Assembly (NCBI GenBank): GCA_040755395.1
Contig: JBFMAX010000008.1
Coordinates: 86,707-150,706 of the forward strand
Length of the DNA: 64,000 nucleotides
Direction: 5' to 3'
DNA from: Nitrospirota bacterium
Lineage (GTDB): Bacteria > Nitrospirota > Nitrospiria > Nitrospirales > Nitrospiraceae
The notes beneath the pieces are model-generated. The model was not told the DNA's origin and searched no databases. It was given only the letters and a program-made list of their open reading frames with translations. The position numbers and the translations under genes were made by a program. Each line of letters begins with the position of its first letter. Positions within the stretch are counted from its first letter, which is position 1. Positions 9,972-18,152 of this stretch are shown here, piece by piece.

Positions 9972-10000
9972 ATTCTATACAGAGCGAGGCAAATGATCAA
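9972..10000 (-). promoter_or_regulatory. candidate promoter of hppA
   Basis: Minus strand: TTGATC (10000-9995), 17-base spacer, TAGAAT (9977-9972). It would give a leader of about 130 bases before the hppA GTG. No riboswitch-like fold is evident to me in that leader. Confidence 0.45.
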
Positions 10001-10024
10001 GAACAAAGGGGAAAGTCGGTCCGT

Positions 10025-10054
10025 TTGCGAGACGAAGAGAAAGTCTGTTATAGT
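10025..10054 (+). promoter_or_regulatory. extended -10 promoter of the 84-residue gene
   Basis: Plus strand: TTGCGA (10025-10030), 18-base spacer, TATAGT (10049-10054) preceded by TGT, an extended -10. The predicted transcript starts only about 17 bases before the ATG at 10078, just ahead of a GGAGGGG ribosome site. It forms a divergent pair with the hppA promoter. Confidence 0.55.
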
Positions 10055-10077
10055 CCGCGCTTCGGAGGGGCCAATCG

Positions 10078-10332
10078 ATGGGTATCGAGCCGAATTACAT
10101 CGTCGTGGAAGGACAGACCTTCAAACAGCACAAGCTCTCGCTCGACAACCATGTGTTCAAGAACTGCACGCTGGATGACTGTGAGATTTACTACAGTGGA
10201 GGGCCTTATGAACTGATCGACACCCACATCACCAATTCCCGCTTGATCCTCAACCAACCCGCCAAGAATATCTACTCGGCGATTCAAATTTTCAAAATGA
10301 AATCGCCCGGATCGTCGATTATAGCCGACTGA
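10078..10332 (+). CDS. hypothetical 84-residue cytoplasmic protein
   Basis: 84 residues, no signal peptide or membrane segment. The pattern of short beta strands with asparagine and cysteine turns (NHVFKNCTLDDCEIYYSGG) resembles a single-layer right-handed beta-helix or pentapeptide-like fold, but I cannot assign a family. A GGAGGGG box and an extended -10 promoter support it as a real gene. It is divergent from hppA and convergent with the cytochrome gene that follows (8 bases between stops). Confidence 0.7.
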   Translation: MGIEPNYIVVEGQTFKQHKLSLDNHVFKNCTLDDCEIYYSGGPYELIDTHITNSRLILNQPAKNIYSAIQIFKMKSPGSSIIAD

Positions 10333-10340
10333 ACGCTTGC

Positions 10341-11585
10341 CTAGTCGATTTTCACCAACGGGACGTTCTGCGTCAACTTGACGATCGGGATCGGTTGGAA
10401 GACCGGGTCCTGGGCGCCTTTGGGAGATTCCGCCTCGATTCGCTGCAAGAACGCGGGTGGACCGGTCACCGGCGCGTAGTTCAGTGCGACCTCGATGTCG
10501 AAGCTCTTGGTATCCTTGGGCGTCGGGAAGGTGAACGTCTCCACCCGGATCTCTTCCGGTTTCAGCACCGTGTCTTCCAACACCTTGACCGCCTTGAAAT
10601 CGAACACCGTCTTCTCGCCTTTGGCATCCGCATACGTCCGCCCATAGACCCGCTGCTCGCTGAAGACGGTTTTGAGATTCTTGCCCTTGATCACGAAATC
10701 CAGTACGACGCTCGCCCAGGCGGGATGGGTCGTCGGCAGATTATGCGGCACCAGACTCTGCACCGTCACCTTGACAGTAGACTTGTCGCCTTTCACATCC
10801 GCCGACACATCCAGCTTGGCGGCCTCTTGGCGAAGTTTCCCGATCCGGCCCGGAAAGGTATGATTCGCGACCTTACGCTTGCTCTCGCCGTTGGCGGATT
10901 CCCCGATCTGTTCCGGCATATGGCAGGTTTGGCATTCCTTTCCCGATTTGACCGCCTTGCTCTGATCCCAGTTGCCCAACAAGTCGTTGCTCTTACCGAG
11001 GTTCGCGGCGGTAGGAACCCCTTGGTGGCAATTCAGGCAGAGATCGGACTTGCGGAACAAATCCAATTCCATGGATTGGTGCGCCAGATTTTGGACGAAA
11101 TCTTTGTAAGGGCCGTAGAGCGTTTTTCCCGGTTCGTATTTGGGGACCGGCGGAAGGCTGCTTCGATCGACCTGTTTGATCAGGTGACATTGGGCGCAGC
11201 CGACTCCGTCGATCGTCGGATCGCCGGATTGCACCTGGGTGATGAACATCTGCGCCGAATCCGCAAACTCCCGTACGTGCGGGGCATGACAACGGAGGCA
11301 CAGCGCTTTGTCTTTGCCCCCGGAGAACGCCAGATACTCGTCCAATGCAGCCCGGAAGGCCGGAGAATGGATGGACCGCGAGAGGGGCGACGTTTCCCAT
11401 TCTTCAAAGACTCGCTCGTGGCAGCGTTTGCACTTATTGGAATTGGGGAACACCTTCTCGATGACCGCCTGCGACTTGACGGAATCCTGCGCGACGCTAA
11501 GATCGGCCGAGTTGCCGGCTACCATAGCGCCCACTAACACCGCGCCAGCGACGCCCAGTCGCGCTACACTCCTGCTCGGAATCAC
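10341..11585 (-). CDS. exported five-haem cytochrome c, cytochrome c554-like
   Basis: 414 residues with a signal peptide (about 1-33) and five CxxCH haem c sites: CKRCH (from residue 52), CLRCH, CAQCH, CLNCH and CQTCH, all in the N-terminal 230 residues. The spacing around the first haem (EEWETSPLSRSIHSPAF) matches the cytochrome c554 family. The C-terminal 180 residues are haem-free and beta-rich, with HNLPTTHPAW. Start is a GTG with a GGGGGA box. It follows a paralogous gene 68 bases upstream, and both are at the end of the NxrC-containing cluster. Periplasmic electron transfer is likely; an enzymatic role cannot be excluded. Confidence 0.85.
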   Translation of the reverse strand: MIPSRSVARLGVAGAVLVGAMVAGNSADLSVAQDSVKSQAVIEKVFPNSNKCKRCHERVFEEWETSPLSRSIHSPAFRAALDEYLAFSGGKDKALCLRCHAPHVREFADSAQMFITQVQSGDPTIDGVGCAQCHLIKQVDRSSLPPVPKYEPGKTLYGPYKDFVQNLAHQSMELDLFRKSDLCLNCHQGVPTAANLGKSNDLLGNWDQSKAVKSGKECQTCHMPEQIGESANGESKRKVANHTFPGRIGKLRQEAAKLDVSADVKGDKSTVKVTVQSLVPHNLPTTHPAWASVVLDFVIKGKNLKTVFSEQRVYGRTYADAKGEKTVFDFKAVKVLEDTVLKPEEIRVETFTFPTPKDTKSFDIEVALNYAPVTGPPAFLQRIEAESPKGAQDPVFQPIPIVKLTQNVPLVKID

Positions 11586-11653
11586 CGTGATCCCCCTTCT
11601 TCGGTAGAGCGCTCGTGGAACTTTCTTCTAGCTTTTGTCGGATGCGACGCGAC

Positions 11654-12958
11654 CTAGAGCGACTTCGTCCGGAACGTCAGGACGCGAGGCTGCGTGTATT
11701 CCTCGATGACTTTGACGGCCGCCGCCCGGTCTTGATCGTTAGCCAAGGTCGCGAGGTATCGTTCCTTCAGCGCGGGCGCAGGCTCGGGAATCAGCGCGTA
11801 GGTCAACACCGCTTCCACGCTGGCCGGCGGCGCACCGCTTGGGATCGTCAATGAAAACGGCACCCGCCGGGTCGTGCCTCCCTTGACGAAAGGATCGGGA
11901 ATCGGCCCGCGCAGGATCTGCTCATAGGGCAATCCGAATTTCTTGACTTCCTCGGCCAGCACCAATCCTTTCGGATCCTTGACGGTGATCGTCACGAAGA
12001 ATTGCTTCAGGACCGGGTCTCCGTCAGGAAAACTATGCGGCAGGCTCCCGACCCTCACCAGGACCGTTCCTTCCACGGCCGTTGCGGACTTGGTGGCTTC
12101 GATGTCCACCCGCGGCATCCATTCGGCCTGCAAGTTGCGGTTCTTGAGCAGGATGCCGGGAATCACCACGCCTCTGAACCAGTGGCGGCCGATGGCCCGT
12201 GTCATGGCGCCACGCTTGGAGGTCGAGCTGCCTGTGGACGGTTCCATGTGACAATCCTGGCAGATGGTACCCTGAAGAATCTCCCCGGGAAGATCGCGCC
12301 GGGTCACATCTTTGACCTTGTCGAAATGACAGGCGGCGCAGTAATTGGCCCCTCTGTAGAGATCGGATTGACTGGCCGGATGGACCAAGTTCTCCTCCGG
12401 ATCCGCGTACGGTCCGTAGAGCACCTTTCCCGGCTGAACTTTGAATGTCGGCGGGGGGCCTGGGTTTTTCTCCATCGAATTGATCAGATGACAGGAGGCG
12501 CATCCGATCCCCTCCACTTCCACTTTTCCCGACAGAATCTGGTTGACGATCTTGTCGGCATGTTGCGGGAACACCGTCACCGCAGGCGCGTGACAAGACA
12601 GACACCGGGCGCGCTCCTCGGCCGTCGGGTTGGTCTGCATCCATACACCCAGCACCGTTCTGAACACCGGCGACTCAAAAGATGTGCCGTGCAACAGCGC
12701 CGCATCGACCCGCCCGAACGTTTTCAGATCGGGCGTCTGCTCGCGCATGCCTTTCCATTCTTCGAAATGCCGGTCATGGCACTGCTTACAATCTTCCGAA
12801 CGGATGAAAATCTTCTCGATCTCGGCCACCCAGTCGCTGGGCGTCTCGGGAGCCTGTCCGTCGGCTTTCTGCGCCACGGCCCTTCCGTGATGGAAGGCAT
12901 TCACACCGACGATAAGCGCCAGCAGCGTGCCGACCGCCAGCTTGTTCATCAGTCTCAT
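11654..12958 (-). CDS. exported five-haem cytochrome c, paralogue of the neighbour
   Basis: 434 residues: N-terminal signal (about 3-30), then CKQCH, CLSCH, CASCH, CAACH and CQDCH in the same order and similar spacing as in the downstream gene, followed by a haem-free C-terminal domain with SLPHSFPDGDP. The two proteins share the YGPYxD and VGCAxCHLI-type segments, so they are a tandem duplication that has diverged, with N-terminal parts better conserved than C-terminal ones. They may form a hetero-oligomer carrying ten haems. The ribosome site is weak (GAGAG). Confidence 0.85.
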   Translation of the reverse strand: MRLMNKLAVGTLLALIVGVNAFHHGRAVAQKADGQAPETPSDWVAEIEKIFIRSEDCKQCHDRHFEEWKGMREQTPDLKTFGRVDAALLHGTSFESPVFRTVLGVWMQTNPTAEERARCLSCHAPAVTVFPQHADKIVNQILSGKVEVEGIGCASCHLINSMEKNPGPPPTFKVQPGKVLYGPYADPEENLVHPASQSDLYRGANYCAACHFDKVKDVTRRDLPGEILQGTICQDCHMEPSTGSSTSKRGAMTRAIGRHWFRGVVIPGILLKNRNLQAEWMPRVDIEATKSATAVEGTVLVRVGSLPHSFPDGDPVLKQFFVTITVKDPKGLVLAEEVKKFGLPYEQILRGPIPDPFVKGGTTRRVPFSLTIPSGAPPASVEAVLTYALIPEPAPALKERYLATLANDQDRAAAVKVIEEYTQPRVLTFRTKSL

Positions 12959-12992
12959 ATCGCGCTCTCAGACCGCCGGCAGTTAACCGGCT

Positions 12993-13415
12993 TCAATCCC
13001 GCTTGCATCCGACAAAATGAAAATTGAGAATGCCCCCGACGCCTTGATTATCGGGGTCGGCCGGCTCGTAGGTGCCGACCGTGAAGTTACAGGTAGGAAT
13101 GGCGCGTTTGAGGGCAAGGCCGAAATCCTTCAAGGTCCGAACTTCCACCTTGTCGATTTCTTTGATGACCGCCCGAACCTTGATGCCGGCAAGATCAGCC
13201 GGAGTCCCGCCGATCACTTCGAAGACCACCACCCCTTCCGGTCTCTGCAGCTTCAATTCTTTTTGAATCTCCTCATCGACCGGCCCGACCACAATACCGA
13301 ATTCTTCGCCGATCTTGAGTGCTTCTTCCTCAGTCATCTCTCCGTCGGTCGCGGCCCCGACCAGCGGCGGAAAGAAGCTGCCGCCGAACCAAAACGCCAC
13401 CAGGCAGACGAACAT
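12993..13415 (-). CDS. membrane-anchored PDZ-domain protein
   Basis: 140 residues from the ATG at 13415. A hydrophobic N-terminal anchor (residues 1-22) leads to an acidic linker and a PDZ-like domain (GVVVFEVIGGTPADLAGIKVRAVIKEID in outline, with the G-x-P-A-x-x-A-G-I core). There is no protease domain, so it probably acts as a peptide-binding scaffold. The frame stays open upstream to a TTG at 13532, but that part would be encoded by a terminator-like hairpin; the short form lacks a positively charged N-terminus, so the start is uncertain. Lies between the NxrC-like gene and the cytochromes. Confidence 0.65.
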   Translation of the reverse strand: MFVCLVAFWFGGSFFPPLVGAATDGEMTEEEALKIGEEFGIVVGPVDEEIQKELKLQRPEGVVVFEVIGGTPADLAGIKVRAVIKEIDKVEVRTLKDFGLALKRAIPTCNFTVGTYEPADPDNQGVGGILNFHFVGCKRD

Positions 13416-13417
13416 AA

Positions 13418-13447
13418 AAAAAGCCCTGCCGGGGAGGAGGGCTTTTT
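13418..13447 (-). terminator. terminator-like hairpin abutting the PDZ gene start
   Basis: A perfect 10-base inverted repeat (13418-13427 and 13438-13447, arms AAAAAGCCCT/AGGGCTTTTT) with a 10-base loop, T-rich on either strand. On the minus strand the T run runs into the ATG at 13415, and the 3' arm contains the only plausible ribosome site (AGGG). Confidence 0.65.
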
Positions 13448-13576
13448 GTCCGGCCGACCGATTGGTGGTCCCGCCAACCTCCAAGTCGTCCACTCCGATG
13501 CTTATGCTCGATTCCTGAAACGTGACAGTCAATCCGTTCGTCGGTCCTTGCCGATCCGGGACCGATCCAAGGACAG

Positions 13577-14407
13577 CTATAGCTTCACCGGATCAATCGC
13601 CAACTGAAACCAGGGCGCCACCGCCTTCTGTCCGTTCCGCTCCTTGTTCTCCCCGTTCCAAACCGCGAACGCGATGGCTTGCATCCGGCCCGGAATCAGT
13701 TTGGCTTCGTTTTCCTGTTCCTCGGTCGAAAGAGGGCGCCTGATCACGACATGCCATACGCCGTCTTTCCACGTCGCCTTGCCTTGGACCCGCCCCTGCT
13801 TCTCTTTGGTCGTCAATGTGCTGAATCCGCCGCCGATCAAGTCTTCCACCGAAGAAACCCGTCTCGGGATCACTTCAAACCGTCGCACTTCGCCGCTTTG
13901 CTTCTCCGCAGCCCGGGCGGCTCGACGATCGATGTCGCTCTGCCAATCGGCTTTCCAATGCCAGATGTTGATGTAATGATCCAACTGGCCCATGCAGAAA
14001 AAGGCCGGGGCGTCTCCGAGCGGCAACCCGACCGCGACTCCGTCACGGAACGTGCCCGGCGTCAGTCGGTCGTTCTTGGTGTTGTCCTGCCACTCCAACA
14101 GAAAGGCGATATCTTTTCCGTTATGCACGGAGCGCACGACCAACGCTCTCGCGGTCGGTTCGGGCCACACCGGCCGCGTGATGATCTGGCCGCTGAGCGG
14201 CAGCGTCATCGGCGGAATCTTGTTCCACGCCGGATCTTCCGGGGCGGTGGGAATCTCACCCTCAATCAAATGGGAACGGATGATCATCCCCTCGGAACTC
14301 ACGACCGGAATGCCGAGCCCTCCAAGCACAAACGCGCTCATCAGGACGAGGCACAGCAGACACAACCCGAAAGGATGGGCGGTCCACAACCGGGTCATTC
14401 GCGCCAT
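13577..14407 (-). CDS. NxrC-like haem b-binding protein (ethylbenzene dehydrogenase gamma family)
   Basis: 276 residues from the ATG at 14407 (an in-frame TTG lies at 14455). Hydrophobic N-terminal segment, then a single EB_dh-type beta-sandwich domain. Family landmarks are PLSGQIITRP, EWQDNTKND, FRDGVAVGLPL, FFCMGQ, NIWHWKADWQ, VEDLIGGGFSTLTT and FAVWNGENKERNG. The Met of the CMGQ motif is the candidate axial haem ligand. In the family the gamma subunit takes electrons from the FeS subunit of a DMSO-reductase-type enzyme; in Nitrospira it is the proposed NXR gamma subunit. It is shorter than the copy at 20275 because a central loop of about 35 residues is missing. Confidence 0.8.
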   Translation of the reverse strand: MARMTRLWTAHPFGLCLLCLVLMSAFVLGGLGIPVVSSEGMIIRSHLIEGEIPTAPEDPAWNKIPPMTLPLSGQIITRPVWPEPTARALVVRSVHNGKDIAFLLEWQDNTKNDRLTPGTFRDGVAVGLPLGDAPAFFCMGQLDHYINIWHWKADWQSDIDRRAARAAEKQSGEVRRFEVIPRRVSSVEDLIGGGFSTLTTKEKQGRVQGKATWKDGVWHVVIRRPLSTEEQENEAKLIPGRMQAIAFAVWNGENKERNGQKAVAPWFQLAIDPVKL

Positions 14408-14464
14408 CGCGCAGTCTCGGCAACCGTCAATGGACAACTGAGTGTGTGGAGACAAGATTCGCCG

Positions 14465-15721
14465 CTACCACAACCGTGTACGGCGGATCTTATTCTCTCC
14501 CCGCTCGCAGATATACAAGTACCCCTGGGAATCGAGCGCCAAGCCGACGGGAGAGTTGACGACGGCCTCAATCGCCGGCAGCCCGTCCCCGTGCTTGAGC
14601 GCGCCCGCCGCTTCTTTCGCCACGAATCGAGCGGCGCCGCATCCGCCCATGTTCTTGTCTTCATAGCCACTGTCGCCGTTACCCGCGACCGTGGTGAGAA
14701 TCCCGGTCTTGACATCCACCCTTCGGACGCGATGGTTCATCGTGTCGGAAATATACATATTGCCCCATGGATCGAACACCACCGCTTCTGGCGCGTGCAG
14801 CATGGATCTGTTCGCCGGCTTGCCGTCCCCGTCGAACCCGTAGCGGCACACTCCGGCGACCGTCGAGATGACGCCCGTATATCGGTCGATCTTGCGCACC
14901 CGGTTGCTGCCCTTATCCACGACATAGAGATGCCCTTCATAATCCACAGCGATTCCGACGATGTCGTACAACTTCGCTTCCAGGGCCGACTTCCCGTCGT
15001 CCAGATAAGGCGAGAGGTCCAGGCCGTCCGAGCAGACCGGCATCAGCCAACCATGATCGTCGCTAAAATCGATCCCGATCGCATCACCGGAAAGGACGAC
15101 AAGGTTCCTGGCGACAAGCGGCTGCTCCCGGGCGTCATCTTCGGCCGACCAGGTGCCGGCAACAGTCGTCACCATTCCGGTCCGGGGATCGTACCGACGG
15201 ATACGGTGAGCCTGCGTATCCGCGATGTACATCACATCGTCCGCATCGAACGCGATGGCGGCAGGCCACGTCAGATTGACCTCCAAGGCCGGACCGTCTC
15301 CGTTGAATCCATGCTGCCCGGTTCCGACCACGGTTGTGATGATTCCGGTTTCATGGTCGACTTTTCGAATCCGGTTGCTGCCGGAATCGCAGATGTACAG
15401 ATCGTTCCGGGAATCAAACGCCACATCGAGTGGCAGATAAAGACCGGCTTCGCCACAGGGGCCGGAATCACCGCTGTAACAGGTTTCGCCGATCCCGGCA
15501 TAGTTATGTACCGTACCCTCGAGCAAATTGATGCGCCGAACCCGATCCGAACCGGATTCGGCAAAGTACAGCCACTTCTCTTCCCTATCCAACGCGGCAT
15601 GATGAGGAAGAGGAATCCCGGCCTTCACGGCCTTCTTGCCATCACCGGTGCTGCGCGCCTTGCCGTTTCCGGCAAACGTTTCGATACACCCGACGGCCAA
15701 TTGTTGAACGTCAGTTTCCAT
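14465..15721 (-). CDS. NHL-repeat beta-propeller protein
   Basis: 418 residues made almost wholly of NHL repeats, each with a D-x-x-G-N-(L/M)-Y-(I/V)-x-D-x-x-N-x-R-(V/I)-R core and an I-x-T-V-A-G linker; I count about six to seven blades. No signal peptide or membrane segment is obvious. NHL propellers are usually protein- or ligand-binding platforms. The ATG has a GAGGG box. It sits 57 bases from the NxrC-like gene and 47 from tatA in the same orientation, so a role in assembly of the exported redox enzyme is plausible but unproven. Confidence 0.8.
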   Translation of the reverse strand: METDVQQLAVGCIETFAGNGKARSTGDGKKAVKAGIPLPHHAALDREEKWLYFAESGSDRVRRINLLEGTVHNYAGIGETCYSGDSGPCGEAGLYLPLDVAFDSRNDLYICDSGSNRIRKVDHETGIITTVVGTGQHGFNGDGPALEVNLTWPAAIAFDADDVMYIADTQAHRIRRYDPRTGMVTTVAGTWSAEDDAREQPLVARNLVVLSGDAIGIDFSDDHGWLMPVCSDGLDLSPYLDDGKSALEAKLYDIVGIAVDYEGHLYVVDKGSNRVRKIDRYTGVISTVAGVCRYGFDGDGKPANRSMLHAPEAVVFDPWGNMYISDTMNHRVRRVDVKTGILTTVAGNGDSGYEDKNMGGCGAARFVAKEAAGALKHGDGLPAIEAVVNSPVGLALDSQGYLYICERGENKIRRTRLW

Positions 15722-15768
15722 TGCACGCCCTCGCCTGAGCGCCCTCCCGGCGCCGTTGTCCCAACTTC

Positions 15769-16068
15769 CTACGCATGAGACGGCGGCGTGAGGGTCGCCG
15801 CAGGCTGTTCGGCCACTGGAGCAGCGGCAGCAGGTTGGGCCGGCGGCGGAGCTGGCTGGGACTGTGGAGCGGCAACCTGCTGAACCTGAGCCTGGGCCTG
15901 AGCTTGAGCTTCGGCTTCGATTTGATCCGCTTCATGAACGGATTTCTTAAAGCCCTTGATCGCCTTGCCGAGTCCCTCGCCGAGTTGGGGCAGTTTCCCG
16001 GCTCCGAAAATGATCAACACGATGAACAGAATCAGAATCAGCTCCGTGAATCCGATACTTCCAAACAT
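15769..16068 (-). CDS. tatA: twin-arginine translocase subunit TatA
   Basis: 99 residues. One N-terminal membrane helix, the [22 protein letters not shown] hinge and amphipathic helix in outline (hallmark F-G-x-x-K-L-P and G), then a long Ala/Gln/Pro-rich tail. TatA forms the pore for folded, cofactor-loaded proteins. No tatC is in this window. Its place inside a cluster with gamma-like haem proteins fits Tat export of a molybdoenzyme such as NXR. Confidence 0.93.
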   Translation of the reverse strand: MFGSIGFTELILILFIVLIIFGAGKLPQLGEGLGKAIKGFKKSVHEADQIEAEAQAQAQAQVQQVAAPQSQPAPPPAQPAAAAPVAEQPAATLTPPSHA

Positions 16069-16094
16069 TGTGCTTCTCCTTCGTGGGGATTGAA

Positions 16095-16907
16095 TCAGGT
16101 TGCCGCTGTGTCTTTCGACCGCTTTGCAAACCGTTCCTTCAACCGCTGCCTGGCCTGCTCCGCCTGTTCGAACATTTTACACTTGTCGTAGACGCTGATC
16201 AGATTGTAATACGCGAGCGGCTCATCCGGGTTGTGTTCGACCGCGCTCTCCATGACCTTGATCGCCAGGTCGGTTTTCTTGTGATTCAGCGCGATCTCCA
16301 TGAGCTTGAAGCTTGATTCGAGATGCTTCGGGTCGAGCTCCAATACGCGGAGATAGCACTGCATCGCCATATCCATCGTGTTGTAATCCGAGACCTGGGG
16401 GTTATCAAGTTCCACATAGACTCCCGCCAGGTTGTACCACGCGATCGGATCCTCGGGTGTGATTTCCACCAGCTTCTCGAAGTACTTTTTGGCCTCCATG
16501 TATTGCCGTTTTTCGGCGTGAACGCGGCCGAGATTGAAAAGGGCGAGCACGTCGCTGCCATGAATCTCGAGCGCCTGCTTGAATTGCGCTTCGGCTTCTT
16601 CCATCATGCCTTTGGTGGCGTAGATTGTTCCGAGATTGGAGTAATACATGGCCAGCGATCGGTTCATCTCGGCCCGCAGCCCTTCAGCCATCTCGATGGA
16701 TTTTTTCACTTCGGCGAGCGCATCATCCAACCGACCCTTGCTGAAATACAACTCTCCCAGTCGGCAGCGAGCTTGGAAATCGTCGGGCTCAGCCGCCAAC
16801 AGCTTTTCCAGTTCCGCAATTTCTTCCTCGGGCGTCAGCGGCTGCTCCGCCTGTTCGACCGCCGCTCCTCCCGGATCCGGTGAAGGTGTCGTTTTCTGTT
16901 CATCCAT
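16095..16907 (-). CDS. TPR-repeat protein
   Basis: 270 residues, acidic, with five or six tetratricopeptide repeats from about residue 30 (for example [51 protein letters not shown]). No signal peptide is seen, so it is probably a cytoplasmic scaffold. It lies 26 bases upstream of tatA and may share its transcript. A chaperone-like role for a multi-subunit complex is inference from context. Confidence 0.82.
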   Translation of the reverse strand: MDEQKTTPSPDPGGAAVEQAEQPLTPEEEIAELEKLLAAEPDDFQARCRLGELYFSKGRLDDALAEVKKSIEMAEGLRAEMNRSLAMYYSNLGTIYATKGMMEEAEAQFKQALEIHGSDVLALFNLGRVHAEKRQYMEAKKYFEKLVEITPEDPIAWYNLAGVYVELDNPQVSDYNTMDMAMQCYLRVLELDPKHLESSFKLMEIALNHKKTDLAIKVMESAVEHNPDEPLAYYNLISVYDKCKMFEQAEQARQRLKERFAKRSKDTAAT

Positions 16908-16931
16908 AGCTATTCACCAGGCTTTTTAATG

Positions 16932-18050
16932 TTAAGTCCGCTCGCCGACAAGCGAAGGTGGTGCGGCGACCAGCCGAGACTCGCTTGCGGGATTCTCATT
17001 CACCGTGACCGCCCGTCGCTTGTCCAGATTGAGAAGCATCAGGCCCAAGATCACCATCAGGGTCAAGTGCGAAAGCTGCAGCGCGTAGCCGGCAATGAAT
17101 AAGAGTCCCAGCCCATAGCCGGCCATACGGCCCATTGAAAGCAATTTGATGACAGCGTATGACCAACACAGCAGGCCGGCCACGTAGAAAGCGAAAGGCA
17201 GATAGAACGTATAACCCATGCCCATCTGGAAAATCCAACTGATGCCCTCACCGGCCCTCCTCACATTTTCCGCCATCGCGGGCCTGTACAGACTGAGCGC
17301 ATAATCCATAAACAGCAGCGCGGCAAAGACCGTACAGGCGATGCCCCAGAACCACAGCGCGCGCCGACGCAACCGGTAATTCTTCGTACGGAACGACACG
17401 CCGCCCCCATAGGCCCAAAATGCAAGAATGCTGGCCAACACCATGAACGCCTCACCAGCCCGGTTGACCTCGTGAACGAGTGGCGGCGGTGTCAGAATGC
17501 CGAGCAAGCCGAAGCCGGTCGAGAAGGTCTGGTAATAGAACCAACCGGAGATCCCGAGGAAGAAACAGAGGCCGAATGCGCGCTGGGACGGAGACTGATG
17601 TGAAGAAAGGTACTCCACCATCAACAGTGCGATCACCGCGAACGCGACCAGGTTGTACAGCACCGAACCGAGCATCGCAGGCGGCACGATGAGAAACCCG
17701 ATCGTCAAGAGCAGTACGAACACGACCGTCGGGACAGCGAACTTGTCGATCCCGGCAACCCAGCGCTTTGCGGTGATTTTATTCAGCAACAGAATCAGGA
17801 GGGCGAAAAACACGAGGAGCGACACCACGTTCAGCAGGGCGAATCCGATCGAGGAAAGGGCTTTGAAAGCAAGGCGAACCGACTCGTGCTTATCGAACAC
17901 CTTGCTCAAGTGCATGCCGAGGCGAGATACCAAACGATACAACACCAGTTCGAGGAAACCGGCCAACAGCGCCAACTTGATCGTGTATTCGAAGAGCAGC
18001 CCCTGCTCGTCAACCCGTCCGCTCTTCTCAACAGCCGTTTCTCCGATCAT
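16932..18050 (-). CDS. polytopic membrane protein of unknown function
   Basis: 372 residues from the ATG at 18050; a TTG at 18071 in the same frame is equally unsupported by a ribosome site. About ten predicted helices, few conserved polar groups in the membrane, and a loop rich in basic residues near 220 (TKNYRLRRRALWF). I do not recognise a family. It lies between the radical SAM gene and the TPR/tatA genes, all on the same strand. Confidence 0.7.
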   Translation of the reverse strand: MIGETAVEKSGRVDEQGLLFEYTIKLALLAGFLELVLYRLVSRLGMHLSKVFDKHESVRLAFKALSSIGFALLNVVSLLVFFALLILLLNKITAKRWVAGIDKFAVPTVVFVLLLTIGFLIVPPAMLGSVLYNLVAFAVIALLMVEYLSSHQSPSQRAFGLCFFLGISGWFYYQTFSTGFGLLGILTPPPLVHEVNRAGEAFMVLASILAFWAYGGGVSFRTKNYRLRRRALWFWGIACTVFAALLFMDYALSLYRPAMAENVRRAGEGISWIFQMGMGYTFYLPFAFYVAGLLCWSYAVIKLLSMGRMAGYGLGLLFIAGYALQLSHLTLMVILGLMLLNLDKRRAVTVNENPASESRLVAAPPSLVGERT

Positions 18051-18152
18051 AACTAAAACCAAAAGACCCAACCGGTTTGCCGATCATCCCGTCGTGAAGA
18101 AAGCTGATTATAGCTGGACGAGAAAAATAGCGTCAATTACCGCGTCCCTGAC

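Noticed and set aside
13679..15778. 699-codon plus-strand frame
   Set aside because: Spans the antisense of two separate genes and the gap between them, and would read through their signals; composition typical of a shadow.
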